Below, in pieces: positions 9,238 to 18,250 of a stretch of DNA of 64,000 bases. Both the position numbers and the translations under genes were made by a program. Every line of letters starts with the position of its first letter. Position 1 is the stretch's first letter. Origin of the DNA: Kluyvera ascorbata_C (GTDB lineage: Bacteria > Pseudomonadota > Gammaproteobacteria > Enterobacterales > Enterobacteriaceae). The stretch is from positions 434,001 to 498,000 of the forward strand of contig NZ_JBIQOI010000002.1 in assembly GCF_044197065.1 (NCBI RefSeq), given 5' to 3'. Below the pieces are notes generated by a model. It was given only the letters and a program-made list of their open reading frames with translations, was not told where the DNA came from and did no database searches.

Positions 9238-9297
9238 ACGTCTCTCGTTAATCAGAATTATCTTAGGTGCGCAGTTTACTGGATAGAGAATGTACTG

Positions 9298-9549
9298 TCA
9301 TTTTTTCTGTGGATGATCGCGTCGCCACAACGCCCACTCCTCAATCGTTTCACCATTCGGCAGTTTGCAGAGGCTTGATTCACCCTGTGCGTTGACCTGA
9401 CGAATGCTTTCTCCCCCTTTCTGCTGACAGTAAACCGCAGCAGGATTTGCCATACCGATTTGCGGCGGTAAAGGCGCTTCTGGTTCAGCCTGTTTTGCAC
9501 ACCCTGCAAGCAGCAATGGCAGCAGTAAAACGTAGCGACGGGACATCAT
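9298..9549 (-). CDS. yoaF: YoaF, DUF333 outer-membrane lipoprotein
   Basis: 83 residues. The lipobox LLAGC (Cys17) follows a short signal peptide, and the mature part has the DUF333 pattern IGMANPAAVYC...GGE...CKLPNGETIEEWALWRR. Cys41 and the Cys of CKLPNGE are conserved and could pair in the periplasm. Two adjacent ATG codons (9549 and 9546) follow AAGGAG. The order yoaF-dgcP matches E. coli. Function unknown. Confidence 0.88.
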   Translation of the reverse strand: MMSRRYVLLLPLLLAGCAKQAEPEAPLPPQIGMANPAAVYCQQKGGESIRQVNAQGESSLCKLPNGETIEEWALWRRDHPQKK

Positions 9550-9685
9550 TTCTCCTTAGTTTCACACTGGAATTTAGCTTTAAACTCCATAATTTCTTCA
9601 AATTAACTACACTTTTGCGACGTAAAGTACATTTCGTTCTCAACTGACCAGAGAACAGAACATTCCATAATCAATGAGTTATTTT

Positions 9686-9715
9686 GCCCCATCTCCCCCG
9701 ATGGGGCTTTTTTTT
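9686..9715 (+). terminator. Strong Rho-independent terminator with no + strand gene before it
   Basis: GCCCCAT (9686-9692) pairs with ATGGGGC (9701-9707) and is followed by eight T (9708-9715). The only gene immediately upstream, yoaF, runs the other way, and the nearest + strand gene (yeaO) ends about 780 bases earlier. The interval 9550-9867 has no protein gene; this hairpin is its one clear element, so a small RNA ending here is possible. Confidence 0.75.
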
Positions 9716-9867
9716 ATCTGTAATAAGAAGCAGATAACCTCCCGTTACACACCTTTTAGCCACAGAGTGCTTACCTTCTGGATACATAATGTATAAAATT
9801 TAGTGAGTCTGGATCGCATTCAGGCGCAAATACTGCCATTCACGCTATCGTAGGGACCCTCGTTTTC

Positions 9868-10887
9868 ATGTCAGATATTATTCTTGCTCGGGTATCGCAA
9901 ACGCTTGCCACTGAACAATCGCTGGAAAGTCTTGTTCGCCAACTGCTTGAGATGCTTGAACTGGTGACCAATATGGAATCCACCTATCTGACGAAAATTG
10001 ATACCCAGGCCGACCTGCAGCATATCGTGTATTCGCGCAACAGCGGCGAAATGAACATCCCAGAGAATCTCTCCGTTCCCTGGGGCGATACCCTGTGTAA
10101 GCGCGCGATGGACGACGGCTGTTTTTACAGTGACCATGTTCCTGAGCAGTGGGCCGATTGCGATGCGGCCAAAGCGCTGGGTATCACCACGTTCCTGAGC
10201 ACGCCGATTCACCTGACCGACGGTTCGCTGTTTGGCACGCTGTGTGCCACCAGCACCAAGCAAAAGCCGCTCAGTTTTAATAGCGAACACGTGCTGCAAT
10301 TGTTTGCCAGCATTATTGCCCGCTATATCGAAAAGGAGTCGCTGGTCGCCCAGCTTCAGGAGGCGAACGCCGCGCTGATTTATCACTCCTATACCGATGC
10401 CCTCACCGGCCTTCCCAATCGCCGTGCCGTTTTTGAAAATCTGGAGACGCTGTTCTCGCTTGCGAGACACCTAAACCACTCGGTGATGCTGGCCTTTATC
10501 GACCTCGATAAGTTTAAGATGATCAACGACTGCTATGGGCATCAGGCGGGCGATGCATTTTTACAGCAGGTGGGTCAGCGTCTCAAGCTTGGCATCTCCC
10601 CCGACGACCAGCTTGGCCGGTTGGGCGGCGATGAATTTATGGTGGCCACGCTTGCCCGTACAGCGGTACAGCTTGAGCACTTTGCCGAAACGCTACGCCA
10701 ACTGCTAGTGGGTGATTATCTTCTTGGCGATACGCTGATTCACTATCCCGGTGCCAGCATCGGCGCCATTGTGGTCGACCCCAACGTGATGGATCCTGAT
10801 AGCGCGCTGCGGGCGGCAGATAGCGAAATGTATCAGGATAAAAAATTCCGTCATCGTCCGGAAATTAGCGCCCAACGGATTGAGTAA
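9868..10887 (+). CDS. dgcP: DgcP (YeaP), GAF-GGDEF diguanylate cyclase
   Basis: 339 residues. An N-terminal GAF domain (about 1-155) precedes a short coiled linker (QLQEANAAL) and a GGDEF domain with DALTGLPNRR, the metal-binding FIDLDKFKMIND and the active RLGGDEF. There is no RxxD I-site five residues upstream, so product inhibition is unlikely. It has no membrane segment. In E. coli, DgcP makes c-di-GMP and localises to cell poles. It is followed by the tiny yoaK and yoaJ genes, as in E. coli. Confidence 0.9.
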   Translation: MSDIILARVSQTLATEQSLESLVRQLLEMLELVTNMESTYLTKIDTQADLQHIVYSRNSGEMNIPENLSVPWGDTLCKRAMDDGCFYSDHVPEQWADCDAAKALGITTFLSTPIHLTDGSLFGTLCATSTKQKPLSFNSEHVLQLFASIIARYIEKESLVAQLQEANAALIYHSYTDALTGLPNRRAVFENLETLFSLARHLNHSVMLAFIDLDKFKMINDCYGHQAGDAFLQQVGQRLKLGISPDDQLGRLGGDEFMVATLARTAVQLEHFAETLRQLLVGDYLLGDTLIHYPGASIGAIVVDPNVMDPDSALRAADSEMYQDKKFRHRPEISAQRIE

Positions 10888-10933
10888 TTACAGTATCATA
10901 CGCGCTGTTTATGGAAAAATTCAGGATGTCACA

Positions 10934-11038
10934 ATGAGATTGGGTATCGCCTTCCCCATCGTTATCTTCATTATCGCCGTGATCTTTCTGGCCTGGTTTT
11001 TTATTGGCGGTTACGCGCTGCCGGGAGGAGCACAATGA
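10934..11038 (+). CDS. yoaK: YoaK, small membrane protein (34 aa)
   Basis: A 34-residue reading frame starting MRLGIAFPIVIFIIAV and containing AWFFIGGYA, closely matching E. coli YoaK (32 aa, the same place after dgcP). It is a single membrane helix. Its stop codon overlaps the yoaJ start in an ATGA junction (11035-11038), implying translational coupling. Too short for standard gene callers. Confidence 0.85.
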   Translation: MRLGIAFPIVIFIIAVIFLAWFFIGGYALPGGAQ

Positions 11039-11109
11039 GAAAGACCACGATTATTATGCTGATCATCGCCGTCATTACCGTCGTAGGCGTTCAGCTAGGC
11101 TGGTGGTAA
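11035..11109 (+). CDS. yoaJ: YoaJ, small membrane protein (24 aa)
   Basis: A 24-residue frame, MRKTTIIML...QLGWW, whose start KTTIIM and end LGWW agree with E. coli YoaJ. One membrane helix, function unknown. It is preceded by GGGAGGAG at 11024-11031 inside yoaK, and overlaps the yoaK stop by four bases. A hairpin at 11116 follows the stop. Confidence 0.85.
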   Translation: MRKTTIIMLIIAVITVVGVQLGWW

Positions 11110-11115
11110 ACCAGA

Positions 11116-11142
11116 GATAAGCCGAGCATTGCCCGGCTTATC
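11116..11142. terminator. Hairpin between yoaJ and the convergent diguanylate cyclase gene
   Basis: GATAAGCCG (11116-11124) pairs with CGGCTTATC (11134-11142). The T-run is weak on both sides. It overlaps the last codons of the minus-strand gene ending at 11138, so it may serve as a shared bidirectional 3' end. Confidence 0.5.
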
Positions 11143-12619
11143 GCCTTTCCTCGCGACGCTTCTTCATCTGATACATCTCTTCGTCGGCCTGTTGAATCGC
11201 TGCATCCAGCGTTGTTACGCACGGCGCAACGCCCCAGGATACCGACAACGGTACCGACTGTCCCTGCGGGTTGAACGGAAATACCGCAATCTTTGCCGCA
11301 ATCCTTTCTGCCACCATGTGCGCATGCGCAATATCAGTACGGCTCAACAGCACCACAAACTCATCACCGCCGCTACGAATAACCCAATCGCCATTCGCCC
11401 GAACATCGCTCAGCATACACTGCGAGATAGCCTGTAGCGCCCGGTCTCCGGCCTGATGACCATAGTTATCGTTGATAGCCTTAAATTTATTGCAGTCGAA
11501 AAGCACCACCGTCATAAAGGGCAACCCACGTTGCTGAATCAGCGCGAAAATATTGCGCGTAAAGCAGCCGGTCAGCGGGTCGCGGTAAAAACGCAGATCG
11601 GCGTGGTTGAGGTGATAGCGAATCAGCAGGAACAGTAAAAGCAGCAGCACCGGCGCCATCGCCAGAATCGCCAGTGCATAAGGGTTGTGCGTAATAAACA
11701 GCCACACGGGAAGCGCATATTTTATTTCATAGCGCGACGATACCGTGTGAATACGGTAACTATCCAGCCAACGGCAATTACCGGTAATACACAGCATCTC
11801 GCCGGTTTGTTTGCTTTGATAGCCCAGAATCAGCCCGGATGGCACCTGCTGATTGAAGGCCAGGGTCAGCATTCGCAGTAGTTCGGCGCGAGAGAGATCG
11901 TAGGCCAGATAGCCGATGATGTGATTGCTCGGCTCTCCTTCCGAGAGATCGTAGATATAGCTCACCACGCTGTAAGCTTTATCGCCGGTGATTTTATCGG
12001 CGTAAAAGGTGGTCGAGCTGAGTGATTTTTTACGCACACTCTTTTGCAGCACGCGATCGTAGAACATCTCCGGCTCATTGAAAAAATGAGTCGGATCGTG
12101 CGCCATCTGCGAGGTTTCAAAGCTAAACGGGATGGAATCTGTTGGGGTGAACCAGTAAAACCAGCGGCCATCGCTGGCAATAATATAGCGATGAATATCA
12201 TGCTGTTCGGGGTTCAGTGCGCGAACTTTATCCCGAATGTACTCGGCGGCAACGTAAATGCAGCGGGCGCTGCGTTCCGGGTTGCGGGTTATCAAAGCAC
12301 CATGCTGATTATCGATATTTTTCGGATCGGCGTTAATCCCCCAGGCATCACCACGAGGCTGAAAAACGTCAGCATCACCACACAGGTAGTGACGACTTAT
12401 CTGCTGATAACGCACGCCGGAGGCTTCCGCCATCAGCTCATTATCGTTAAACAGCGTCACCATCTGATTTTGAAGCTCGTGAACGCCTTCGTTTACCTGT
12501 GATATCGTTCGTTGGTATAAGAAAAAAACGGCAAGGCAAATAAGCAGACAGGTGACCGCCCCTGAAATCAGCAGGGACTGCTTTTTACGCAAACTATCCT
12601 GAATAATTCTCACTGACAC
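11138..12619 (-). CDS. Membrane diguanylate cyclase with periplasmic sensor (DgcJ-like)
   Basis: 493 residues. Membrane helices near 16-36 and 315-335 flank a large periplasmic region resembling the YeaJ sensor; this is followed by a cytoplasmic GGDEF domain. DPLTGCFTRN, LFDCNKFKAIND and RSGGDEF are all present, so activity is expected. No RxxD I-site lies at the usual distance. It makes c-di-GMP from GTP. The gene is convergent with yoaJ and transcribed alone. The sensor probably detects a small periplasmic ligand. E. coli has yeaQ-yoaG-yeaR in this position, so the backbone ends about here. Confidence 0.85.
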   Translation of the reverse strand: MSVRIIQDSLRKKQSLLISGAVTCLLICLAVFFLYQRTISQVNEGVHELQNQMVTLFNDNELMAEASGVRYQQISRHYLCGDADVFQPRGDAWGINADPKNIDNQHGALITRNPERSARCIYVAAEYIRDKVRALNPEQHDIHRYIIASDGRWFYWFTPTDSIPFSFETSQMAHDPTHFFNEPEMFYDRVLQKSVRKKSLSSTTFYADKITGDKAYSVVSYIYDLSEGEPSNHIIGYLAYDLSRAELLRMLTLAFNQQVPSGLILGYQSKQTGEMLCITGNCRWLDSYRIHTVSSRYEIKYALPVWLFITHNPYALAILAMAPVLLLLLFLLIRYHLNHADLRFYRDPLTGCFTRNIFALIQQRGLPFMTVVLFDCNKFKAINDNYGHQAGDRALQAISQCMLSDVRANGDWVIRSGGDEFVVLLSRTDIAHAHMVAERIAAKIAVFPFNPQGQSVPLSVSWGVAPCVTTLDAAIQQADEEMYQMKKRREERR

Positions 12620-12809
12620 CCCGTGTGGATGGGTTAATTCCCTAAAACGCCACCCGCGCAGTCAGCCACAGCGTCACGGTACGTTTTCAATACGTATCAG
12701 AACATTATGGACGAGAACTTTCGCAAGCGAGAATTTGATCCTGTCAGGAGTCAGGCCTGATGGCAATAGGATTTCAGATAGGGTGAGCACGGACTCTCAC
12801 CCGAAGTGA

Positions 12810-13070
12810 TTAGTGTTGGTTATCGGAACCTAAGAAATAAAACCCCAGCGGGATGGAACACAGGATGGTAAATATCGAGCTATAGACCATCACCATCGCG
12901 CCCTGCAGCACAAACATACCCGTGGTCCACTCGGCGTACGGCAGATTATATTCTCTGACCACACCACCAAAAGTCGCTCGCCCTACCACTATCACAGCAA
13001 TGGTAAATACCACCACAGCACACAGCAGGAATTTCTTGCCGTTTGGTGTCCGCAGTTTCTCCAGAATCAT
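12810..13070 (-). CDS. Small inner-membrane protein, 86 aa, unknown
   Basis: Two strongly hydrophobic segments (about residues 14-34 and 52-78) separated by a short loop, GGVVREYNLPYAEWT. The N-terminus (MILEKLRTPNGKK) is positively charged, so it should face the cytoplasm. I cannot name a family. AGGATG precedes the ATG at 13070. A GGGTGAG/CTCACCC hairpin at 12781-12802 follows the stop but lacks a T-run. Codon use is ordinary. Probably a real gene with no assignable function. Confidence 0.55.
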   Translation of the reverse strand: MILEKLRTPNGKKFLLCAVVVFTIAVIVVGRATFGGVVREYNLPYAEWTTGMFVLQGAMVMVYSSIFTILCSIPLGFYFLGSDNQH

Positions 13071-13315
13071 CGCATCCTCCCGACGCTGACCACACGATAT
13101 TTTGCTGTATTTGTAACACTAATGAAGCATGAATTGAATGTTTTTGTTTGAGTAAGGTAACTAAGTGACGACCAGAACGGACGCGATTCGTTCCCGTCTT
13201 GATGCGGGTCATCATGCTAAAGCATGACCATAGTGGGCCATATTCATCCTTTTGCAGGAGCGCCCTTCTGTCTTGATTTGCCATGTTTAAAACAACGGCA
13301 ACGGAGGACAAGACG

Positions 13316-13408
13316 ATGGCCTGGCAACCTTTTCTCTATGTAATAACCAATGCAACCCCGCGTCGTTCGGCAAAACGCGGCAAGCTCACACTGGTTAAAA
13401 AACGTTAA
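13316..13408 (+). CDS. Putative 30-aa basic peptide
   Basis: A 30-codon frame beginning MAWQPFLYVITNATPRRSAK and ending LVKKR. ACGGAGGA lies at about 13301-13308, a strong ribosome site at good spacing. The peptide is hydrophobic at its start and very basic after residue 16, and is not a membrane protein. The stop lies in the stem of the hairpin that ends the opposite carbonic anhydrase gene. Real expression is plausible but unproven; I do not recognise a family. Confidence 0.45.
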   Translation: MAWQPFLYVITNATPRRSAKRGKLTLVKKR

Positions 13409-13427
13409 CGCCGCCCGCAGGCGGCGT
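13408..13427 (-). terminator. Terminator hairpin after the carbonic anhydrase gene
   Basis: ACGCCGCC (13408-13415) pairs with GGCGGCGT (13420-13427), and a run of T follows on the minus strand after AACG. It also lies at the stop codon of the 30-aa frame on the other strand. Confidence 0.55.
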
Positions 13428-13434
13428 TGGGGGA

Positions 13435-14070
13435 TTATTCGAAGAAGACTTCCGGGTTATCCGCCAGGGAGACAAACGTTTTGGTGTTTTTATCCAGCGC
13501 GCGAATAGCACCGCTTTCAATGTCATACACCCAGCCATGCAGACGAATCGCGTTATCGCGCAGACCAACCGCTACCGACGGGTGGGTTTTGATGTTGTTC
13601 AACTGCGCAATGACGTTCTCTTCAACCATCGCGTTCACCTTGTCGGTTTCGTTCGCGTAGGTTTTCTTCTCAACAACCGCTTTAGCGGCATCGGAATAGC
13701 GCAGCCAATGGGAAACAGCCGGCATCGGCTCCAGGCACTGGCAGGTAGCAATCGCTTTCATTGCGCCGCAGTTAGAATGGCCACAAATCACAATATCGGT
13801 AATGCCAAGCGCTACCACCGCGTACTCAATGGTTGCAGATACCCCACCCGGCTCCGGGCCGAAGGACGGCACGATATTACCGGCGTTACGGATAACGAAC
13901 AGCTGCCCTGGCTCCTGCTGGGTCACCAGTTCAGGGACCAGACGGCTGTCAGAACAGGAGATGAACAGCGCTTTTGGATTCTGGCTGGACGCCAGGCTGC
14001 GGAAGAGTTCCTTACGTTGAGGAAAAACTTCTTTCTGAAAGTTGAGGAACCCTTCAATGATATGTTGCAT
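13435..14070 (-). CDS. Beta-class carbonic anhydrase (CynT-like)
   Basis: 211 residues. The beta-carbonic anhydrase zinc ligands are visible: Cys in FISCSDSRLVP (near residue 40) with its Asp/Arg pair, and His/Cys in CGHSNCGAM (near 98-101). It interconverts CO2 and bicarbonate. The sequence is closer to CynT than to Can (QEPGQLFVIRNAGNIVPSFG), but there is no cyanase nearby, so the role is probably general bicarbonate supply. No export signal, therefore cytoplasmic. Transcribed alone. Confidence 0.9.
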   Translation of the reverse strand: MQHIIEGFLNFQKEVFPQRKELFRSLASSQNPKALFISCSDSRLVPELVTQQEPGQLFVIRNAGNIVPSFGPEPGGVSATIEYAVVALGITDIVICGHSNCGAMKAIATCQCLEPMPAVSHWLRYSDAAKAVVEKKTYANETDKVNAMVEENVIAQLNNIKTHPSVAVGLRDNAIRLHGWVYDIESGAIRALDKNTKTFVSLADNPEVFFE

Positions 14071-14174
14071 AGCAGTATCTCTTTTTCGTTTTTACGCAGG
14101 TCATGATTGAAATCACATTTTCAGTGTACCACCTGTGAGCAGAAGAGAAAGCACTCAATAGTGTTACCCCTTCG

Positions 14175-14354
14175 TTACTCACTGACAACAACTCGGTTTC
14201 GCCCACTCCTTTTGGCGGCATATAACGCTTTGTCAGCGAACGAAATGCACTCATCTGCCGTGAAACGTTTATCCACAGAGGTAAACACACCGATACTGAC
14301 CGTCATTGGTTCCGGTGTGAATTGTGGCGCATTTTTTTCGGTCTCTATCGCCAT
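14175..14354 (-). pseudogene. GGDEF-domain tail, remnant of a diguanylate cyclase
   Basis: On the minus strand an open frame of about 60 codons reads ...MTVSIGVFTS...FTADECISFADKALYAAKRSGRNRVVVSE, given here in part. MTVSIGV and the ADKALYAAKRSGRNRV helix are hallmarks of the last third of GGDEF domains. The active site and all upstream parts are missing: the frame closes a few codons above 14354, next to the autotransporter terminator. It is the 3' stump of a diguanylate cyclase cut off when the autotransporter segment arrived, or left by deletion. Confidence 0.8.
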
Positions 14355-14375
14355 GAGACTCTCCGAAATCTATAG

Positions 14376-14407
14376 ATAAAAAACCGGCATGATTACCATG
14401 CCGGTTT
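14376..14407 (-). terminator. Terminator of the autotransporter gene
   Basis: A perfect 11-base stem (14381-14391 with 14397-14407, core ACCGGCATG) followed on the minus strand by TTTTTATC. Clear Rho-independent terminator. Confidence 0.85.
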
Positions 14408-14437
14408 GCTTGTTTACCTATTCAGGTAGCGCTGTTG

Positions 14438-17400
14438 TTAGAAAGCATATTTGAAAGAAACCGTCCCCGCCTGTCCGGTTTCATGCTCAGAGGTTGCAAG
14501 ATTGTAGCTAATACCCCAGGTCATATTACCTTTCTGCATTTTCACGCCCAACTGACCGTTAAACGATGTATCGTCCATGACCTGCGCATTCATTGTATCG
14601 GTGGCGCTAACACCATAGGTGCGCACTTTTGTATTGGCGTGGGTATCGCCTGCAACTGGAACTACGGCCAAATCAGCCTGAGGACTGACATTCCAACCGC
14701 TGCCAACTGCAAAGTTTTTACTCAGCCGTACCCCGATAGGGAATTGCCAGATATCCTGACGCTCTTTCCCTGTACTAAACATGGCTTCGTTATTCACCTT
14801 AGTTGTAAAACCTTTTGTAGTCAGCTGGTTATAACGTACGCCAGCATAAGGGATAACATCAACCACATCCGTTTTGAACAGATACTCTCCGATCATCCCG
14901 ACACTAAGAAGCTGCGCATCAACACTGCCTTTGATTTTGCTGCCCATGCCGAAATAACCAGGAATGCGCTGTTGCAGATCGTTATTGCTGGCTGAATATC
15001 CTACATCCGCATTGATACTGAACGAATCAACCCTCCAGCTTTCATACAGACTCGCGCCAAAGAAATTAAAATCGTTCTTAGTACTGTTGAAATCACCTGA
15101 TGAGTTTACTTTACCATTACCCGCATGGAGGGCAGCACCACTTCGTAATTGGCCGGGGCCTACATCACGAGTCACATCAGCCCCTGCAATGACGCCATAA
15201 AAGTTAGTGTTATATCCATAATCCATGCTACCCGCGCTAAAATCACGGTTACGGTTATTGCCATACAACACGTTAACCCATACATCCGCATCCTGGCCTC
15301 CGTTGCGCACAGAATGGTTGGCAATGGAGTTATGGTCCTGGATAGCTCTCGTTGCCGCGGCGGTTGTGGTAAGCAACGTATTTTGCACCGCCCCTGCAGT
15401 TGCCATCTGAGCTGCGCTATTCACCGTGCGAACGATATCACTGGTCGATGCCTGAGGAGCATCCAATACTCGGGACAGAAAACGGATCCCGGCAGAAGGA
15501 CTCGTAGCTGAGTTAAGGCCATTTTGAATCATACTGTCCAGTGTGTTAGGTAGCACCACTCCAGGTAACGCATCAGCAGCCGCTTTCGCTGTGGTCGTTA
15601 CCGTAACGGATTCCCCCTCTACCGTGCGTTGTCCATTCAGCATCCGATTGAGAATCAGATTCGACCCAGCCCAGCCATTGTCACTAACTGCTGAACTGCT
15701 GAAACCGTTCGTGATGTTATAGGTGCTATTGACCTTCGCCCCTGAAATATAGAGTTTTGCACTGTCTGCAACATTCAGCGTACCGCCGATAGCGCTAAGT
15801 GCAGCCTGACCTGCTGCCGCATCAGCATTGACCATCAGTAAAGAGTTGTCAGCAAAAGTTGCCTGATTAGCAGTTGCATCTCTGTCTTGCGACAAACTTA
15901 TCAGCCCCCCGTCTACGCGCAACCCACCTTTGGTAACATCAAGAGTTTGTGGTGCGACAATACTCAATGCTGCGGTAATACCATCAGCACTCCAGTTCAA
16001 GCCTGTGTTAGCAAACATAGTACTTGTGTTATCAAAAGCGATATCGCCCAATACCAGCACCGAGTTCTGACCTGCAGAGAGCAAACCATTAACAACGCTG
16101 CCGCCCAAAACGGCGCGAGAAGCAGTATCAATAATTGAACCATTCTGCCAAACAGGATCGAGGAATACTTTTGCGCCATTCAGGTCCACAATTCCCGCAA
16201 GCAAATTCCCCGCACTATTGCCATTCCCGACAGAGATAACTGTGCCCGTATCTGCTGTCAGTTTATCTGCTTGCAAACTTCCTAGCACGGTCAAGGTTGA
16301 CTGACCTGTTAAGGTGACATCTGATTTCAATATTGCAGCATCATCAATGGTGACCTGACCGCGACTGTTAACCCCCTCTCCTGTAATCGTATGGGTACCA
16401 GCAGCAACAAGCATCTCTCCCGTTTCACCGACATTAACAGTACCGTTTAAGGTTCCTGTCGCGTTGGGAAGGACACGGGTACCCAGTTGCAGGGTGCCCT
16501 CTTCAATAGCGACATTCACAATTGCATCTGGTGTATCCAATACATCAATAAGTGCTCCACCATGCGCCCCTGTTAAGGTAAGGAATTGCCCATTGCTAAT
16601 AGTCACTTCGTTCGGTCCCCCCCCCGGTACAGACGCTAACTGCAGGCTTGAAGCACCAAATCCCTGCAACGTTGCTTCCGTGTTCAAGTCATCAGATATT
16701 TTCCCAACGATTAAGTGACTTTTATCAGTCCCGACATCTACCTGCACCAGCGTCGAACCGGTACTTGCAGCTTCAGCCACTGTCGCCTTGTCAACGACAC
16801 CATCACCATCGACCAGTTGCCCTTCCATAAGCAGAGTCGTTCCGCCCATTTCGCCCAACAACTTGTGCACTGACTGAACGTAAGCCAGGTTATAAGCCAA
16901 ATCATCCAATGACAGCACACTGCTATTAAAAGTGATTCTTTGACCTGTGGTGTTAAAGTCACCCGCAGTAGCAACCTTTCCTGCCACATCAAGAGCGTTG
17001 GTAAAAATTTGCTGGGAGTTAGTACGCAATCCACTATTATTTAATGTTAATGAAGCAGACTCCGTTAATGCGATGGTATCCGCCAGTAGCTTCCCGTGAT
17101 TAATCACCAAACTACCGCTGCTGAGATTAATCGCTGATGTCAGCGCACCATCACCGGTAACGTTAAGACTCCCCTCCACTCCCACTTGGCTGTTCGTTAA
17201 TCCGCCAACCAATAATGTGGGACCGTTAATTTCTAGCGAATCAAAACCACTGAAGTTATTACTAAACGAACTGGTTTCTTTCCCAAGTGAAAGCATCCCT
17301 CCGTTATTAGAAGTAATGGATCCATCAACAGTCGTCGCATCTAATGAAACTGTGCCCTTATTGATACTAATATCACCATGGACTGCACTTTTCACCATGC

Positions 17401-18250
17401 TCAGAATAGTCTGTGCAGAGTCATTTAGATTGAGATCACCAGTAAGACTGCTGTTTTTAACCTCAATTTCAGTTAGCAACCCAGATGCATAAATAGCGTT
17501 ATCACCCGCCTGAAGCTTGAGATACGGGTTAGCTGTCGAACTGTTACTGTTATCAACCGTACTATTATAAATATTTATTTTATTACTTCCGGCACCAAAG
17601 ACAATTATTGCCCCACCGGCAATGACACTACTATCTATATCAATATCCTGAACCCCAGCACCTCCCGTAACAATATTCCCAGTAAGGGTGCTATTATTCA
17701 AAATATCAATAGTGTTATCACCAGAATCTGCCGAGTCATTGTAAATAGCAACGCCCTGTAGCCAGGGTTTATTTTTATTATCATAAGTCGCAGATTTACC
17801 GCCATGAATCGTAGAACCATCAACTACAATATAAGTTGTAGTGCTCGCATTACTGTTACTGGTTTCAATAACATCAATTTTTGAACCATTAGTCAGGTTA
17901 ACCGTAGCCTCTCCACCATAACTAGTGTTAATCAAATGACCAGTTAAATTCGTACCTGATAGCGTAAGTGTCTGGTGCTCCCCCACCTTACGCAGCGCTT
18001 CACTAGAAAAATAGATGCTAGCTGCTGTATCTGGGGTACCCGTTAAAGTTGCGATACTACTTTCGCTTGGAGATCTTAGCCCCCACAATCTCTGTGAATC
18101 ATACCAGTTAATACCAGAGCACTGGGAAGACTGACCGTTGCATGCCTGATCTTTGATTACAACTTCCGCAGCAACTGGCATCATTGGACTACTTCCCAAT
18201 ATGAGTGCTACACTTTGCGCAATAATTGTTAATTTTATATTATGTTTCAT
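14438..18250 (-). CDS. Type Va autotransporter, 1270 aa
   Basis: A signal peptide spans about residues 1-28 (cleavage near PVAAE). A Cys pair follows at the passenger start (DQACNGQSSQC). About 900 residues of Ser/Thr/Asn/Gly-rich, low-cysteine sequence fit a beta-helix passenger. From about residue 1000 there is an autotransporter beta-barrel ending SFKYAF, with the C-terminal aromatic needed for Bam insertion. It should be displayed on or released from the outer membrane, probably as an adhesin. No protease or lipase catalytic motif was noticed. The frame is intact. A LuxR-type gene is divergent, separated by an AT-rich 433-base gap. Exact family (AIDA, Sap, ShdA type) not assigned. Confidence 0.85.
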   Translation of the reverse strand: MKHNIKLTIIAQSVALILGSSPMMPVAAEVVIKDQACNGQSSQCSGINWYDSQRLWGLRSPSESSIATLTGTPDTAASIYFSSEALRKVGEHQTLTLSGTNLTGHLINTSYGGEATVNLTNGSKIDVIETSNSNASTTTYIVVDGSTIHGGKSATYDNKNKPWLQGVAIYNDSADSGDNTIDILNNSTLTGNIVTGGAGVQDIDIDSSVIAGGAIIVFGAGSNKINIYNSTVDNSNSSTANPYLKLQAGDNAIYASGLLTEIEVKNSSLTGDLNLNDSAQTILSMVKSAVHGDISINKGTVSLDATTVDGSITSNNGGMLSLGKETSSFSNNFSGFDSLEINGPTLLVGGLTNSQVGVEGSLNVTGDGALTSAINLSSGSLVINHGKLLADTIALTESASLTLNNSGLRTNSQQIFTNALDVAGKVATAGDFNTTGQRITFNSSVLSLDDLAYNLAYVQSVHKLLGEMGGTTLLMEGQLVDGDGVVDKATVAEAASTGSTLVQVDVGTDKSHLIVGKISDDLNTEATLQGFGASSLQLASVPGGGPNEVTISNGQFLTLTGAHGGALIDVLDTPDAIVNVAIEEGTLQLGTRVLPNATGTLNGTVNVGETGEMLVAAGTHTITGEGVNSRGQVTIDDAAILKSDVTLTGQSTLTVLGSLQADKLTADTGTVISVGNGNSAGNLLAGIVDLNGAKVFLDPVWQNGSIIDTASRAVLGGSVVNGLLSAGQNSVLVLGDIAFDNTSTMFANTGLNWSADGITAALSIVAPQTLDVTKGGLRVDGGLISLSQDRDATANQATFADNSLLMVNADAAAGQAALSAIGGTLNVADSAKLYISGAKVNSTYNITNGFSSSAVSDNGWAGSNLILNRMLNGQRTVEGESVTVTTTAKAAADALPGVVLPNTLDSMIQNGLNSATSPSAGIRFLSRVLDAPQASTSDIVRTVNSAAQMATAGAVQNTLLTTTAAATRAIQDHNSIANHSVRNGGQDADVWVNVLYGNNRNRDFSAGSMDYGYNTNFYGVIAGADVTRDVGPGQLRSGAALHAGNGKVNSSGDFNSTKNDFNFFGASLYESWRVDSFSINADVGYSASNNDLQQRIPGYFGMGSKIKGSVDAQLLSVGMIGEYLFKTDVVDVIPYAGVRYNQLTTKGFTTKVNNEAMFSTGKERQDIWQFPIGVRLSKNFAVGSGWNVSPQADLAVVPVAGDTHANTKVRTYGVSATDTMNAQVMDDTSFNGQLGVKMQKGNMTWGISYNLATSEHETGQAGTVSFKYAF

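Noticed and set aside
13408..13440. Carbonic anhydrase terminator as a third copy of the att-like block
   Set aside because: It shares only the GC-rich stem CGCCGCCCG and a few following bases with 19436-19516; the gene-derived half of the block is absent.
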